Below, in pieces: positions 25,848 to 35,592 of a stretch of 62,907 bases of DNA. The position numbers were made by a program, and so were the translations under genes. Numbering within the stretch: position 1 is the stretch's first letter; each line of letters begins with the position of its first letter. The notes beneath the pieces were generated by a model. The model saw nothing but the letters and a program-made list of their open reading frames with translations, ran no database searches and was not told the DNA's origin. The stretch comes from Chloroflexota bacterium (GTDB lineage: Bacteria > Chloroflexota > Limnocylindria > Limnocylindrales > CSP1-4), in the NCBI GenBank assembly GCA_003169735.1, contig PNAP01000107.1, forward strand, positions 1 to 62,907. Direction: 5' to 3'.

Positions 25848-28655
25848 CTATCCGGCCAGCCGCTCGGCGAGAGCCTGCCGCATCGCCTCGAGGGCGCTGG
25901 GCAGCCGATCGCGCCTGGTGCCACGCGCCTGGGCCATCTCCGGCCGGCCGCCGCCGCGCCCATCCATCAACGGCGCACCGGTGGCGATGAGGTCGCTCGC
26001 CGAGACACCGCGCTTCACGAGGTCATCGCTGACGGTGACGAAGAGCTGCGGTTCATCGGCCTCGAGCGCGAGCGCGATGACCCCCTCCCCGAGCGCGCCG
26101 CGCAGATCCTTGGCGTAACCCTTGAGCAGCTCCATCGAGTCGAATGGAGCGGCATACGCGACGAAGCGCGTTCCGTCCACCGACTCGGCCGTCCGGACGA
26201 GGTCCGACGGGCGGATGGGGCCGCCCGCGCCACCGGTCGAGCCGGCGCTCTGAGCCCGCTTCTCGAGGTCGCGGATGCGCTTGCGGAGTTCCTCGATCCG
26301 AGCGGGCAGCTGGTCCTGGCGCTGCACGCCAGCCGCGGCCGTCGCCCGGTCGAGCAGCTCGGAGCGCTCGTCGGCGAGCGTCTCGGCCGCATCGCCAGTG
26401 AGCGCCTCGATGCGCCGCATGCCCGAGCCGATGCTCCGGTCGCCCGTGATCACGAAACCGCCGATCTGGCCGGTCGCGCGGCAGTGTGTACCGCCGCAGA
26501 GCTCGTGGCTGTAGCCCTCGACGTGGATGGTCCGCACCGTCTCGGCGTACTTCTCGTCGAAGAACGCGTCGGCACCGGCGGCCACAGCCTCGGCCATCGT
26601 CATCGGCTCGACCCTGACCGCGCGATCGTCGCGGATGACGCCGCGGACCTCGTTCTCGATGGTGCGCTTCTCGTCCGTCGTCAGCGGCCGCTCGAACGGA
26701 TAGTCGAAGCGCAGGTAGTCGGGCGTGACGAGCGAACCCGCCTGGCGGGCGGCCGATCCGACGGTGTTGCGCAGCGCTCGATGGAGCAGGTGGGTGCCGG
26801 TGTGGTTCCGCATCGTTCGCGCCCGGCGATCGGCATCCACCTCGGCGACGACCGGCTGCCCCACGGCGATCTTGCCGTGCAGCTTGCCGTGATGGACGAT
26901 GAGCCCGCCGACCGGTCGCTGCGTGTCCTCGACGGTGAAGAGGATCTCGCCGCTCGTCGTGGCGCGGATGGCGCCGTGATCGCCGACCTGCCCGCCGCCC
27001 TCGGCGTAGAACGGCGTGCGATCGAGGACCAGCTCGGCATCCGCCGCAGTCGCGGCGCGCAGCTCGACCTCGGGACGTGCCTCGAGCGTTTCGTAGCTCG
27101 TGCCGTCGCGCAGGATGGCCACAACACGCGCGTCAGCGGTCAGGCTTTCGTAGCCGACGAACGTGGTGTCGCCGCTGCCCCGGGCGATGTTGTCGTAGAG
27201 ACCCTGGAGCTCGGCCTGGCGTGAGAGATCCGCCTTCTTGCCGCTGCGGCTGCGGTCGCGCTGCTCGCGGAGGGCCGCCTCGAAGCCGCCGCGATCCACT
27301 CGCACGCCGTATTCGGCGGCCAGCTCGACGGTCAGATCGATGGGGAAGCCGTACGTGTCGTGCAGCCGGAACGCGATGTCACCCGCGAGGACCGGCGAAT
27401 CGGCCGGCAGATGCTCCGCCAAACGGCCGATGATGCGCTCGCTTCCGGTCAGCGGGATGAGCGCCTCTTCCAGGTGGATGGTGCCCGCGTCGAGAGTCCG
27501 CGCGAAGCCCGATTCCTCGCGCAGGATGGCGCCGATGATGGTGTCTCGCCGCTCGTCGAGGTAGGGGTACGCGACGCGCATCGTGTCGATGACGACCTGC
27601 GCAGTCTCGGCCAGGAACGGTTCGTGCCGCCCGAGCAACCGGCCGTGGCGGACAGCGCGGCGGAGGATGCGCCGCAGGACGTAGCCGCGTCCCTCGTTGG
27701 CCGGCAGCACGCCGTCGGCGATGAGGAACGTGATGGCCCGCGAGTGATCGGCGATGACCTGGTAGCTGAAGCGCTCCGATTCGAACGCCTCGGGGTCGTG
27801 GCCGAGCAGCTCGCGCATCCGGGCGTGGATGGGCGTGAACAGGTCGGTGTCGTAGTTGGTCGGCACCTGCTGGACGACGCTTGCCAGGCGCTCGAGGCCC
27901 ATGCCCGTGTCGACACTCTTGAACGGCAGCGGCAGACGCGCGCCATCGGACTGCTGGTCGAATTCCATGAACACGAGGTTCCAGATCTCCAGCCAGCGCG
28001 GACAGGTCTCGGAATGATCCGGGATGCAGTGCGGGCCCTCGCTGAACTCCACGCCTCGATCGAAGTGGATCTCGCTGCACGGGCCGCAAGGTCCGGTGTC
28101 GGCCATCCGCCAGAAGTTCTTGTCGTCGCCCTTGTCGACGTCACCCCACGTGGCCATCCGCTCGGGCGGAAGGCCGATCTCGTCGCGCCAAATGGCTCTG
28201 GCTTCTTCGTCGTCCTTATAGGTCGTCGCGGCGAGCCGCTCCCCGGGGATACCCATCTCCCTCGTCAGGAAGTCCCACGCCCAGTGGATGGCCTCGCGTT
28301 TGAAGTAGTCGCCGAAGCTCCAGTTGCCGAGCATCTCGAAGAGCGTGTGGTGGCGCGGCGTCCGGCCGACCTCCTCGAAATCGTTGTGCTTGCCGGCCAC
28401 CCGCAGGCAGCGCTGCACGTCCACCGCGCGCTGGTACGACCGCGTCTCGACGCCGCGAAGCACGTCCTTGAACTGGACCATGCCCGAGTTCGTGAAGAGC
28501 AGCGTGTGGTCACCCGCCGGCACCAGGCTCGCGCTGGGCACGACCGTGTGCATCCGCTCGTCGAAGAAGTCGAGGTAGCGCTGCCGGATCTCGGCGGCCG
28601 GCCGAAACGGGATGCTCGGGTCCGGTCGTCGGTCCGCGGCGGATAGGTCGGGCAT
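25848..28655 (-). CDS. alaS: Alanyl-tRNA synthetase
   Basis: 935 residues. Class II catalytic core (RQRYLDFFDERMHTVVPSASLVP), tRNA-recognition domain, editing domain with HTGTHLLH and the CGGTH zinc motif, and a C-terminal oligomerisation region are all present. ATG 28655 begins the conserved N-terminus. TACACT ends 7 nt before it, while the AGGAG is only 1-2 nt from the ATG, too close to serve as Shine-Dalgarno; leaderless initiation is likely. Confidence 0.97.
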   Translation of the reverse strand: MPDLSAADRRPDPSIPFRPAAEIRQRYLDFFDERMHTVVPSASLVPAGDHTLLFTNSGMVQFKDVLRGVETRSYQRAVDVQRCLRVAGKHNDFEEVGRTPRHHTLFEMLGNWSFGDYFKREAIHWAWDFLTREMGIPGERLAATTYKDDEEARAIWRDEIGLPPERMATWGDVDKGDDKNFWRMADTGPCGPCSEIHFDRGVEFSEGPHCIPDHSETCPRWLEIWNLVFMEFDQQSDGARLPLPFKSVDTGMGLERLASVVQQVPTNYDTDLFTPIHARMRELLGHDPEAFESERFSYQVIADHSRAITFLIADGVLPANEGRGYVLRRILRRAVRHGRLLGRHEPFLAETAQVVIDTMRVAYPYLDERRDTIIGAILREESGFARTLDAGTIHLEEALIPLTGSERIIGRLAEHLPADSPVLAGDIAFRLHDTYGFPIDLTVELAAEYGVRVDRGGFEAALREQRDRSRSGKKADLSRQAELQGLYDNIARGSGDTTFVGYESLTADARVVAILRDGTSYETLEARPEVELRAATAADAELVLDRTPFYAEGGGQVGDHGAIRATTSGEILFTVEDTQRPVGGLIVHHGKLHGKIAVGQPVVAEVDADRRARTMRNHTGTHLLHRALRNTVGSAARQAGSLVTPDYLRFDYPFERPLTTDEKRTIENEVRGVIRDDRAVRVEPMTMAEAVAAGADAFFDEKYAETVRTIHVEGYSHELCGGTHCRATGQIGGFVITGDRSIGSGMRRIEALTGDAAETLADERSELLDRATAAAGVQRQDQLPARIEELRKRIRDLEKRAQSAGSTGGAGGPIRPSDLVRTAESVDGTRFVAYAAPFDSMELLKGYAKDLRGALGEGVIALALEADEPQLFVTVSDDLVKRGVSASDLIATGAPLMDGRGGGRPEMAQARGTRRDRLPSALEAMRQALAERLAG

Positions 28656-28662
28656 GCTCCTG

Positions 28663-28668
28663 AGTGTA
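28663..28668 (-). promoter_or_regulatory. TANNNT -10 box (TACACT) 7 nt before alaS ATG
   Basis: Placement would put the transcript start at or next to the ATG. Same arrangement at several other genes here. Confidence 0.5.
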
Positions 28669-28697
28669 ACGACGGGCCGGCTCCGACCGCACCCCAT

Positions 28698-29270
28698 TCA
28701 GGGGATGGGCGTGTAGCAGCCCCCGAAGACGCTTCCCTGCGCCAGGTACGGATCGGCGAACGTGCCCGCGTGCGACGTGATGCTCACCTGCGTCAGCGTC
28801 ACGGTATCGCCGGCACGCGCGACGACGACGCCCTTCTCGTTCGCGAGGACCGCGTCCGGCTCGAAGCTCACGCTGAAGCCGGCCGGCCAGACGATGGAGA
28901 TCCGCTGCCCATCGGTCGACCGCAGCCAGATCGGCTCGAGCGGGTCGGTCGGATCGCCCTCCAGCGTGCCCGTCACGGGATCGCCCACAGCGAACATCGG
29001 GCAGGCCACCGGACCGCCGTCGGGCGAGGTCACGAAAGCGAACGTTCGCAGCGCGGCGACCGTCTGGGATCCGCTCGGTGGCGCCATCGAGGCCGAGGCG
29101 CTCAGGGCGAGGCTGGGGGTCGGTGTCGGCGTCGGCGTCGGTGATGCCGCCGGCGAGGCGGTCGGTGCCGGGCTCGGTGGCACGCTCGGCGCGGCGCCGG
29201 GCCCGTAGCCGCTCGAGCAACCCGCGACGGCCAGCGCGGCGATCAGGCCGGCGGCGACGCGGAGCCTCAT
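28698..29270 (-). CDS. Lipoprotein of unknown function
   Basis: 190 residues. Type II signal with lipobox LAVAGC, then a Pro/Thr/Ser/Ala stalk and a C-terminal beta-rich domain with two conserved-looking Cys (PVACPM and FGGCY). Anchored on the outer face of the membrane. No family recognised. Lies between mnmA and alaS, probably co-transcribed with the small membrane protein 8 nt upstream. Confidence 0.7.
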   Translation of the reverse strand: MRLRVAAGLIAALAVAGCSSGYGPGAAPSVPPSPAPTASPAASPTPTPTPTPSLALSASASMAPPSGSQTVAALRTFAFVTSPDGGPVACPMFAVGDPVTGTLEGDPTDPLEPIWLRSTDGQRISIVWPAGFSVSFEPDAVLANEKGVVVARAGDTVTLTQVSITSHAGTFADPYLAQGSVFGGCYTPIP

Positions 29271-29278
29271 CGACGTGG

Positions 29279-29566
29279 TCACGACGGGCCCGGTCGGGAA
29301 GGACCGAGCGTGCTCGTCACGGCCACGACAAGGATGCCGGCCCACGCGAGCAGCGATGCGAGAAGCAGCGGGTAGTCGCCCATCCGGACCGGGTCCGGGA
29401 TCCGTGCACCCAGCGCCTCTCCGGCGAGGGCCCCGAGGATCGCCGCCGCGAGGACGAGCGGCAGCCGGACGCCGATGGCGCCTCGGATGAGCACATAGAG
29501 CGCGGTATGGAAGACGCCGACGACCAGCGAGAGGATCACGCCCGGGCCGATGTCGAGGATGCTCAC
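29279..29566 (-). CDS. Small membrane protein, three predicted helices
   Basis: 95 residues: MSILDIGPGVILSLVVGVF, a second helix (about 35-50) and a third (about 67-87). GTG 29566 is chosen because it starts right at the hydrophobic region and clears mnmA by 16 nt. Unknown function. Confidence 0.6.
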   Translation of the reverse strand: MSILDIGPGVILSLVVGVFHTALYVLIRGAIGVRLPLVLAAAILGALAGEALGARIPDPVRMGDYPLLLASLLAWAGILVVAVTSTLGPSRPGPS

Positions 29567-29582
29567 GGCCGTCGGCTCCCGG

Positions 29583-30758
29583 TCAGGCGATGCCGGCCGG
29601 AGTGGCGGCTGCCGGAGTGGCGGCTGCCCCCTCGGCCGCGCGCGATGCGCTCGTTCTTGCCGCGATCCGGCCGCCACCGATGACCACGTCGCCGTCATAG
29701 AAGACTGCCGCCTGACCGGGAGCCGGCGCCCAGGCCGGTCGTTCGAGCTCGACCTTCCATCGACCGCCGCGGTCGGGTTCGACCGAGCTGACCCGGTGGA
29801 CGGTGCCGGGGACCGGCTCGGCGCGGTGGCGGATCCGGATCTGAGCGTGGAATCGATCACGCGCTGGCGGCCGGCCATCGACGAACGAGACGGCCTCCAC
29901 CGCAAAAGCGCTGAGCTCGAGGTCCTCGCGTCGGCCCAGCGTCACGAGGTTAGCCGCAGCATCGATCTCGCTGACGTACCGCCGCTCGCCGAAGGCGACG
30001 CCAAGCCCGGTGCGCTGCCCGACCGTGTACGCCGCCGCACCGCGATGCTCGCCGACCGCGGCCCCTTCCTGGTCGATCAGCCGGCCCGGGGTCTCCTGCC
30101 AACCGGCGCGCGTCCGGAGCGCTTCGCGGTAGTCGCCGCCGGGCACGAAACAGATCTCCTGGCTCTCCGGCTTCTCGGCGGTGACGAGGCCGTGGCGGCG
30201 CGCAACGTCGCGCACCTCGGGCTTGGTCAGCTCGCCCAGCGGGAAACGGCAATGCGCGAGCTGGTCCTGGCGCAGCCCGTAGAGGAAGTAACTCTGGTCC
30301 TTGTTGGCATCGCGGCCGGCGAGCAGCCGGTAGTGCGGCTGATCGGGGGTCGGCGCCGCGACTCGCGCGTAGTGGCCCGTCGCCACCGCATCGCAGTCGT
30401 ACAGCCGGCGTGCCTGACCGAGCAGCGCGCCGAACTTGACGTAAGTATTGCAATCCACGCACGGGCTCGGGGTGCGGCCATCGAGGTACGAGGCGAGGAA
30501 CGGCTCCATCACGCCGGCCGCGAACTCGCGCTCCAGGTTCAGGACGTAGAACGGGATGTCGAGCTGCGCGGCAACGCGGCGGGCATCGTCGGCCGCGTCC
30601 AGGGAGCAGCAGCTCTTCTTGAACTCGCTGTAGGAATCGGCCACGTCGTGCAGGCGCATCCAGACGCCGACCGCCTCCGCGCCCGACTCGCGCACGAGCG
30701 CGGCCGCGACCGAGGAGTCGACACCGCCCGACATCGCGATGAGGATCCGTTCGGACAT
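29583..30758 (-). CDS. mnmA: tRNA-specific 2-thiouridylase MnmA
   Basis: 391 residues. Adds sulfur to U34 of Lys, Glu and Gln tRNAs. PP-loop SGGVDSS (10-16), catalytic cysteines C103 (VDCN) and C203 (QEICFVPGG), and the C-terminal beta-barrel are present. The C-terminal tail carries a 15-nt direct repeat giving [11 protein letters not shown]. The start lies 4 nt after iscS; the desulfurase-MnmA pairing supplies sulfur for the reaction. Confidence 0.96.
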   Translation of the reverse strand: MSERILIAMSGGVDSSVAAALVRESGAEAVGVWMRLHDVADSYSEFKKSCCSLDAADDARRVAAQLDIPFYVLNLEREFAAGVMEPFLASYLDGRTPSPCVDCNTYVKFGALLGQARRLYDCDAVATGHYARVAAPTPDQPHYRLLAGRDANKDQSYFLYGLRQDQLAHCRFPLGELTKPEVRDVARRHGLVTAEKPESQEICFVPGGDYREALRTRAGWQETPGRLIDQEGAAVGEHRGAAAYTVGQRTGLGVAFGERRYVSEIDAAANLVTLGRREDLELSAFAVEAVSFVDGRPPARDRFHAQIRIRHRAEPVPGTVHRVSSVEPDRGGRWKVELERPAWAPAPGQAAVFYDGDVVIGGGRIAARTSASRAAEGAAATPAAATPAGIA

Positions 30759-30762
30759 GGCG

Positions 30763-31944
30763 CTAGACGATGACTTCCTGGCCGAGCGGATCGGCGGTCA
30801 CGGCGGCAGCAGCAGCGCGCATCCGGCCGAGCGTCTCGGGGATGATCGTTTCGGCGCGGGCGATCTCCTGATCGGTCGTCGTACGGCCGAGGCTGATGCG
30901 CAGCGCGCCGCGTGCCTCTTCCTCGGGATACCCCATCGCGGTCAGCACGTGAGACGGCTCGGTCGATCCCGTCGTGCATGCCGACCCGGTCGAGGTGCAG
31001 ATGCCGTCGAGGTCGAGCGCCAGCGAGACCGAGACGCCGTCGGTGTCACGGGCGATGATCGACAGGTGGCCGGGCAGCCGTTCGCGCAGGTGGCCGGTCA
31101 GCTCGACCCCGGGCACGGCCAGGACCGCATCGCGCAGGCGATCGCGTTGCCGCCGCAGGCGCTTGTTGGTCTCGGCCCGCTCCTCGGTACACAGCTGGAA
31201 CGCCGTCGCCATGCCGACCGCACCGGCCACGTTCTCGGTGCCGGCGCGGCGGTGTCGCTCCTGGGTCCCGCCCTGTTGCTGCGGCAGGATCGTCGTGCCG
31301 TGGCGCATCCAGAGCACGCCCATGCCCTTGGGACCCTCGAACTTGTGCGCGCCGAGCGAGATCAGGTCGACGTCGAGGTCGCGGACGTCGATGGCGATGT
31401 ACGGGGCCGACTGGACCGCGTCGAGGTGGACCAGGATGCCCCTGTGCTGACGGATGGCGCGCACGAGGTCAGCGATGGGCTGGATGGTGCCGACCTCGTT
31501 GTTCGCGACCATCAGCGTGACCAAGATGGTGCGGTCCGTGATGGCGGCGGCCAGCTGGTCGGGATCGACTCGGCCGTACCGATCGACCGGCAGGATGACC
31601 GGCTCGAATCCGAACTTCTCCAGGTGGCGGACGGTATGGAGCGCGGCATGATGCTCGACTGCGCTGGTGATGATCTGGTTGCCGACGGCCTTGCCGGCCC
31701 ATGCCGCGCCCTTGATGGCGAGGTTGATGGCTTCCGTCCCGCCGCCCGTGAAGATGACCTCGCGCGCCTCAGCGTTCATGGCGCGAGCCATGGTCTCGTG
31801 CGCTTCGTCGAGCGCCGCGCGTGCCCGCCGCCCTGCCGCGTGCGCCGATGATGGATTGCCGAACGTCTCGGTGAGCAGGGGAAGCATCGCCTCGAGCGCC
31901 TCGCGGCGAAGCGCCGTCGTGGCCGCGTTATCGAGGTAGATCAT
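30763..31944 (-). CDS. iscS: Cysteine desulfurase (NifS/IscS class)
   Basis: 393-residue PLP enzyme releasing sulfur from cysteine. PLP-lysine K201 in [12 protein letters not shown], catalytic cysteine C323 in [15 protein letters not shown] with the long flexible loop typical of class I. Adjacent mnmA suggests dedicated service to tRNA thiolation, though cluster assembly is not excluded. First gene of the unit running to alaS or beyond; a TACAAT box sits 7 nt before its ATG. Confidence 0.95.
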   Translation of the reverse strand: MIYLDNAATTALRREALEAMLPLLTETFGNPSSAHAAGRRARAALDEAHETMARAMNAEAREVIFTGGGTEAINLAIKGAAWAGKAVGNQIITSAVEHHAALHTVRHLEKFGFEPVILPVDRYGRVDPDQLAAAITDRTILVTLMVANNEVGTIQPIADLVRAIRQHRGILVHLDAVQSAPYIAIDVRDLDVDLISLGAHKFEGPKGMGVLWMRHGTTILPQQQGGTQERHRRAGTENVAGAVGMATAFQLCTEERAETNKRLRRQRDRLRDAVLAVPGVELTGHLRERLPGHLSIIARDTDGVSVSLALDLDGICTSTGSACTTGSTEPSHVLTAMGYPEEEARGALRISLGRTTTDQEIARAETIIPETLGRMRAAAAAVTADPLGQEVIV

Positions 31945-31951
31945 CGGCCGG

Positions 31952-31957
31952 ATTGTA
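31952..31957 (-). promoter_or_regulatory. TANNNT -10 box (TACAAT) 7 nt before iscS ATG
   Basis: Close match to TATAAT, placed for a leaderless mRNA. Confidence 0.55.
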
Positions 31958-31975
31958 CGCCGCGACGCCGGCCGC

Positions 31976-33937
31976 TCAGCGACGGGCTGGCTGTCCCGAC
32001 TCTTCCCGCTCGGTGGCGCGGCGCAGGTCCTCGTCGCGACCGCGCTCGCGGCGGCGGTCGTGCATCGGCAGGACGCGCTTGCGGAGGCGGATCGTCTTCG
32101 GCGTCACTTCCACGAGTTCGTCCGTGGCGATGAATTCGATCGCGGACTCGAGCGTCATCGGCGGTGGCGGCACGAGGTGCAGCGCATCGTCGTGCGAGTG
32201 GGTCCGGATGTTGGTCAGTTTCTTGGTCTTGGTCGGGTTCACGTCCATGTCGCCCGAGCGCGAGTTCTCACCGACGATCATGCCTTCGTAGACCTCGACG
32301 TTGGCATCGATGAACATCGCAGCGCGCTCCTGGAGGTTGAACAGGCCATACGCGTTGGACTCGCCGATGCGATCGCTGACGAGCACGCCGGTCGTGCGGT
32401 GCGTCACGTCGCCCGCCCACGGCCCGTACCCCGCCCCGATCTGGTTGAGCAACCCGGTCCCGCGCGTCTCGGTCAGGAACTGGCCACGAAAGCCGATCAG
32501 GCCGCGCGTCGGGATGAGCGCCTCCATCCGCACGCGGCCGTCGGCGTCGGTCGTCATCTGCTCCAGCCGAGCCTTGCGGGCGGCCAGTGACTGGCTGATG
32601 GTGCCGATGAACTCGGGCGGGATGTCGGCGGTCACCCGCTCGTAGGGCTCGTGGACGTCGCCGTCGACCATGCGGAGGAGCACCTCGGGCCGCGAGACCT
32701 GCATTTCGAAACCTTCGCGGCGCATCTGCTCGATGAGGATCGCCAGCTGGAGTTCGCCGCGGCCACGCACCTCATACGTGTCTGGAGAATCGGTCGCCAG
32801 CACCTCGATGGAGACGTTGCCGAGCACCTCACGCTCGAGGCGCGCCTTGATCTGGCGGCTCGTCAGCAGGTTGCCGTCGCGACCCGACAGCGGTGACGTG
32901 TTGACGCCGAACGTCATCGAGAGTGTCGGCTCGTCAAGATCGAGGCGTGGCAACGGCCGCGGATCGGCCGGGTCGGTGAGCGTGTCGCCGATGGTCACTT
33001 CGGGCAGGCCGGCGACGGCCACGATCTCGCCCGGACCGGCCTCGGCGATGTCCTCGCGTTCGATGCCACGCGCCGTGGTCAGCGACGTCACCGTTCCCGT
33101 CAAGATCACCACGCGACCCGGCTCCACGCTGCCGTCGGTCGTCTCCGGGGCTTCCCGCACCACGGTGATGCGCTGGCCCATCCGGATCGTGCCGTTGCGG
33201 ATACGCCCCACGGCCATGCGCCCGACGTAGTCATTCGCCGCGAGATTCGTGACGAGCAACTGCAGCGGATGGCCGGGCTCATGGATGGGAGCGGGCGTGT
33301 GTGCCACGAGGATGTCGAGCAGCGGCCGCAGGTTCTTGCCCGGCACCGCCAGGTCGGTCGTGGCGGTGCCCGTCTTGGCGTTGGTGTAGACGACCGGGAA
33401 ATCGATCTGGTGCTCATCCGCCCCGAGGTCGATGAACAGGTCGTAGACCGCGTCCAGCACTTCGGCCGGCCGTGCGTCAGAACGATCGATCTTGTTGATG
33501 GCCACGACCACCGGCAGATGGCGCGCCATCGCCTTCTGGAGCACGTAGCGCGTCTGCGGCAGCGGCCCCTCCGACGCGTCCACCAGCAGCAGCACCGAAT
33601 CGACCATCAGCAGCGTCCGCTCGACCTCGCCGCCGAAATCGGCGTGGCCAGGCGTGTCGACGATGTTGAACTTGATGTCGCCGTGCCTGATCGCCGTATT
33701 CTTGGCCAGGATCGTGATCCCGCGCTCACGTTCGAGCGGGTTCGAATCCATCACACGGGTTGCGACGGTCTGCCCCTCGCGAAAGACGCCGCTCTGCTTG
33801 AGCATCGCATCGACCAGCGTCGTCTTGCCGTGATCGACGTGGGCGACGATGGCAAGGTCGCGCAGGTCGTGCCGCGTCTCGACGTTCGCTGGCTCGGAGG
33901 CAGCGGCGGGCGCGTTCGGATGGTGGGCAGTCGTCAT
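31976..33937 (-). CDS. typA: Ribosome-associated translational GTPase TypA/BipA
   Basis: 653 residues with the P-loop HVDHGKTT (33-40), [24 protein letters not shown]-Tu-like domain II, EF-G-like domains III and V, and the TypA-specific C-terminal domain ([18 protein letters not shown]). Acts in ribosome assembly and stress adaptation. ATG 33937 is preferred; an Ala/Pro-rich N-terminal tail of about 20 residues precedes the G domain. The C-terminal tail is strongly charged ([16 protein letters not shown]). Divergent from the MobA-like gene. Confidence 0.95.
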   Translation of the reverse strand: MTTAHHPNAPAAASEPANVETRHDLRDLAIVAHVDHGKTTLVDAMLKQSGVFREGQTVATRVMDSNPLERERGITILAKNTAIRHGDIKFNIVDTPGHADFGGEVERTLLMVDSVLLLVDASEGPLPQTRYVLQKAMARHLPVVVAINKIDRSDARPAEVLDAVYDLFIDLGADEHQIDFPVVYTNAKTGTATTDLAVPGKNLRPLLDILVAHTPAPIHEPGHPLQLLVTNLAANDYVGRMAVGRIRNGTIRMGQRITVVREAPETTDGSVEPGRVVILTGTVTSLTTARGIEREDIAEAGPGEIVAVAGLPEVTIGDTLTDPADPRPLPRLDLDEPTLSMTFGVNTSPLSGRDGNLLTSRQIKARLEREVLGNVSIEVLATDSPDTYEVRGRGELQLAILIEQMRREGFEMQVSRPEVLLRMVDGDVHEPYERVTADIPPEFIGTISQSLAARKARLEQMTTDADGRVRMEALIPTRGLIGFRGQFLTETRGTGLLNQIGAGYGPWAGDVTHRTTGVLVSDRIGESNAYGLFNLQERAAMFIDANVEVYEGMIVGENSRSGDMDVNPTKTKKLTNIRTHSHDDALHLVPPPPMTLESAIEFIATDELVEVTPKTIRLRKRVLPMHDRRRERGRDEDLRRATEREESGQPARR

Positions 33938-34018
33938 GGGGAGCGCCCATTGTCGCACTCTCGCACGCATCCCTCTGCCGAAGGGCGGGTATGCTCGCGC
34001 GGCCATGCCCGCCACCGT

Positions 34019-34720
34019 GTGTCCCTCGTGACCGTCGCCGCCGTGATCCTCGCCGCGAGCGTCGACTCGGCGCTGTCGCCGGCCGCTGGGCGGGCGGCCG
34101 TCCGCCGCATAGTCGAGAGTGCGTGGGCCGGTGGCGCGGTGCCCATCATCGTCGTCTCGCACGATCGGGACGGCGAGGTGGCCGCGGCCCTCTCGGGCTC
34201 CGGTGCCGTCCTTGCCGAGCCTGCGCCGCCGGCGGCCGGCCCCGTCGGCCAGATGGTGCGCGGCATCAAGGTCGCCCAGAACAGCGTCTCCGAGACGGAC
34301 GCCGCGTTCATCTGGCCGGCGCACATGGTCTGGGTCGACGCCGAGACGATCACCTCCCTCATCGAGGGCCACGGAGCGGACCCGATGAGCGCGCTTCGCC
34401 CGACCTGGCATGGCGAACCGGGGTGGCCGGTGCTCCTTCCGCTCGATCGACTCGATCAGCTGGCGGCGTTGGCGCCCGACCGGATGCCCGACGAGTTGAT
34501 GGCCGACCTGGCCGCGGGCGGCGTGGTCATCCGGCCGGTGGAGATGGGTGATCCGGGCGTGACGATCGACCGAGACACCGAGATCGACGACCTGCCGGCC
34601 TACGAGGGCCCGCCCGAGCCGATCGGCGGACCGCCGCCCGAGTGGGGTGCCGCTGCCGCGGAAGCCGGCGACGAGAACCCGCTGGAAGGACCGGCGCTCG
34701 CGCCCTACGAACCCGCCTGA
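34019..34720 (+). CDS. Degenerate MobA-like nucleotidyltransferase-fold protein
   Basis: 233 residues. The N-terminus VTVAAVILAASVDSALSPAAGRAAVRRIVE has the shape of the MobA/NTP_transf_3 start (VILAAG-RMG-K), but the glycine-rich loop and the Lys that contact the nucleotide are not conserved. The middle (HMVWVDAETITSLIEGHG) resembles the region after the usual metal-binding Asp. The C-terminal 45 residues are Pro/Glu-rich. Probably a diverged or non-catalytic family member. GTG 34019 or 34028 could be the start. Its 3' end overlaps the convergent SnoaL-like gene by 16 bp. Confidence 0.65.
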   Translation: MSLVTVAAVILAASVDSALSPAAGRAAVRRIVESAWAGGAVPIIVVSHDRDGEVAAALSGSGAVLAEPAPPAAGPVGQMVRGIKVAQNSVSETDAAFIWPAHMVWVDAETITSLIEGHGADPMSALRPTWHGEPGWPVLLPLDRLDQLAALAPDRMPDELMADLAAGGVVIRPVEMGDPGVTIDRDTEIDDLPAYEGPPEPIGGPPPEWGAAAAEAGDENPLEGPALAPYEPA

Positions 34721-35592
34721 CCAGGGAACGGGTCGTATCGCTCGACCCACGGCGCGCGCCAAGCCGGTGCTTCTGACGGCTCCACGAAGTACATCGTTTC
34801 GCGGCGGATCAGGCGGCCGGAGAACTCGATGATGTTGGTGACCACGAATCGGTCGCCACCCGAATACGTGTTCAGGCCGGTGGCGACCCAGATGTTCCCG
34901 GCACCGGCGACCCGGATCGGGATGAGCATCGGTGAGACGGCCCAGCGCTCGCTCTCGGCGGCCGCCTTGCCCATGGCGACATCCGGGAAGCCGGGGTAGT
35001 TCCTGTGGATGGCCTCATCGGCTGCGTGGCTGGGGACACGCTCGCCGCTCTGCGGCCATTCGGCGGTCCAGCGGGGGTGGCGCATCGGCTGGAGTTTGTC
35101 GTAGGCCCGTTCCGAATCGAGGGTGACGTAGCGCTTCGCCAGCGTCTCGCCTTCCTCGGTCGTCATGGCGTGTTCATGCGGGATCTCCGTGGGCGGCGCG
35201 AACGGCTCGAAGCGTTCGACCCACTGTTCGCGCCACGCCGGCGCGGGGAACGCATGGCCGACGTACGTCGTGACATGCCCGACCTTGCCGCCGTGCAGCC
35301 CGATGGACTGCACCACGAACGCCGGAGGTTGGCCGTTGCTACGCTCGGCGGCGAATTCGACGACCCACAGGTCACCGTGGCCGAGCGTTCGTCGCAGGCG
35401 GGTCAGGATCGGTCGCGGCTGCGGATCGGCCGCGGCAATGGAGTGGCGGTTGGCGAGACCGAGGATGCGCTCACCGGACTGCGGCCACTCCTCGACGAAG
35501 GTGTCGGCGATGAGTCGATCGACCTTGTGCGGGTCCTCGTCACGAAGCGCCTCGACATAACGGTCGATCAACGCGCGACCCTCGTCAGGCAT
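34705..35592 (-). CDS. Duplicated SnoaL/NTF2-like protein
   Basis: 295 residues made of two similar halves. Each has EWPQSGER (about 34-41 and 178-185) and ends in APAWREQWVERFEPF or APAWRAPWVERYDPF, showing internal duplication. NTF2-like folds bind small ligands or catalyse isomerisations; no catalytic pair is obvious. Its ATG overlaps the aspS stop by 8 nt, so it is co-expressed with AspRS. Function unknown. Confidence 0.7.
   Translation of the reverse strand: MPDEGRALIDRYVEALRDEDPHKVDRLIADTFVEEWPQSGERILGLANRHSIAAADPQPRPILTRLRRTLGHGDLWVVEFAAERSNGQPPAFVVQSIGLHGGKVGHVTTYVGHAFPAPAWREQWVERFEPFAPPTEIPHEHAMTTEEGETLAKRYVTLDSERAYDKLQPMRHPRWTAEWPQSGERVPSHAADEAIHRNYPGFPDVAMGKAAAESERWAVSPMLIPIRVAGAGNIWVATGLNTYSGGDRFVVTNIIEFSGRLIRRETMYFVEPSEAPAWRAPWVERYDPFPGQAGS

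Noticed and set aside
33738-33752. TpsiC-loop-like GGTTCGAATCC as a tRNA trace
   Set aside because: It is inside the typA coding sequence with no acceptor or anticodon stem; no tRNA gene found elsewhere.
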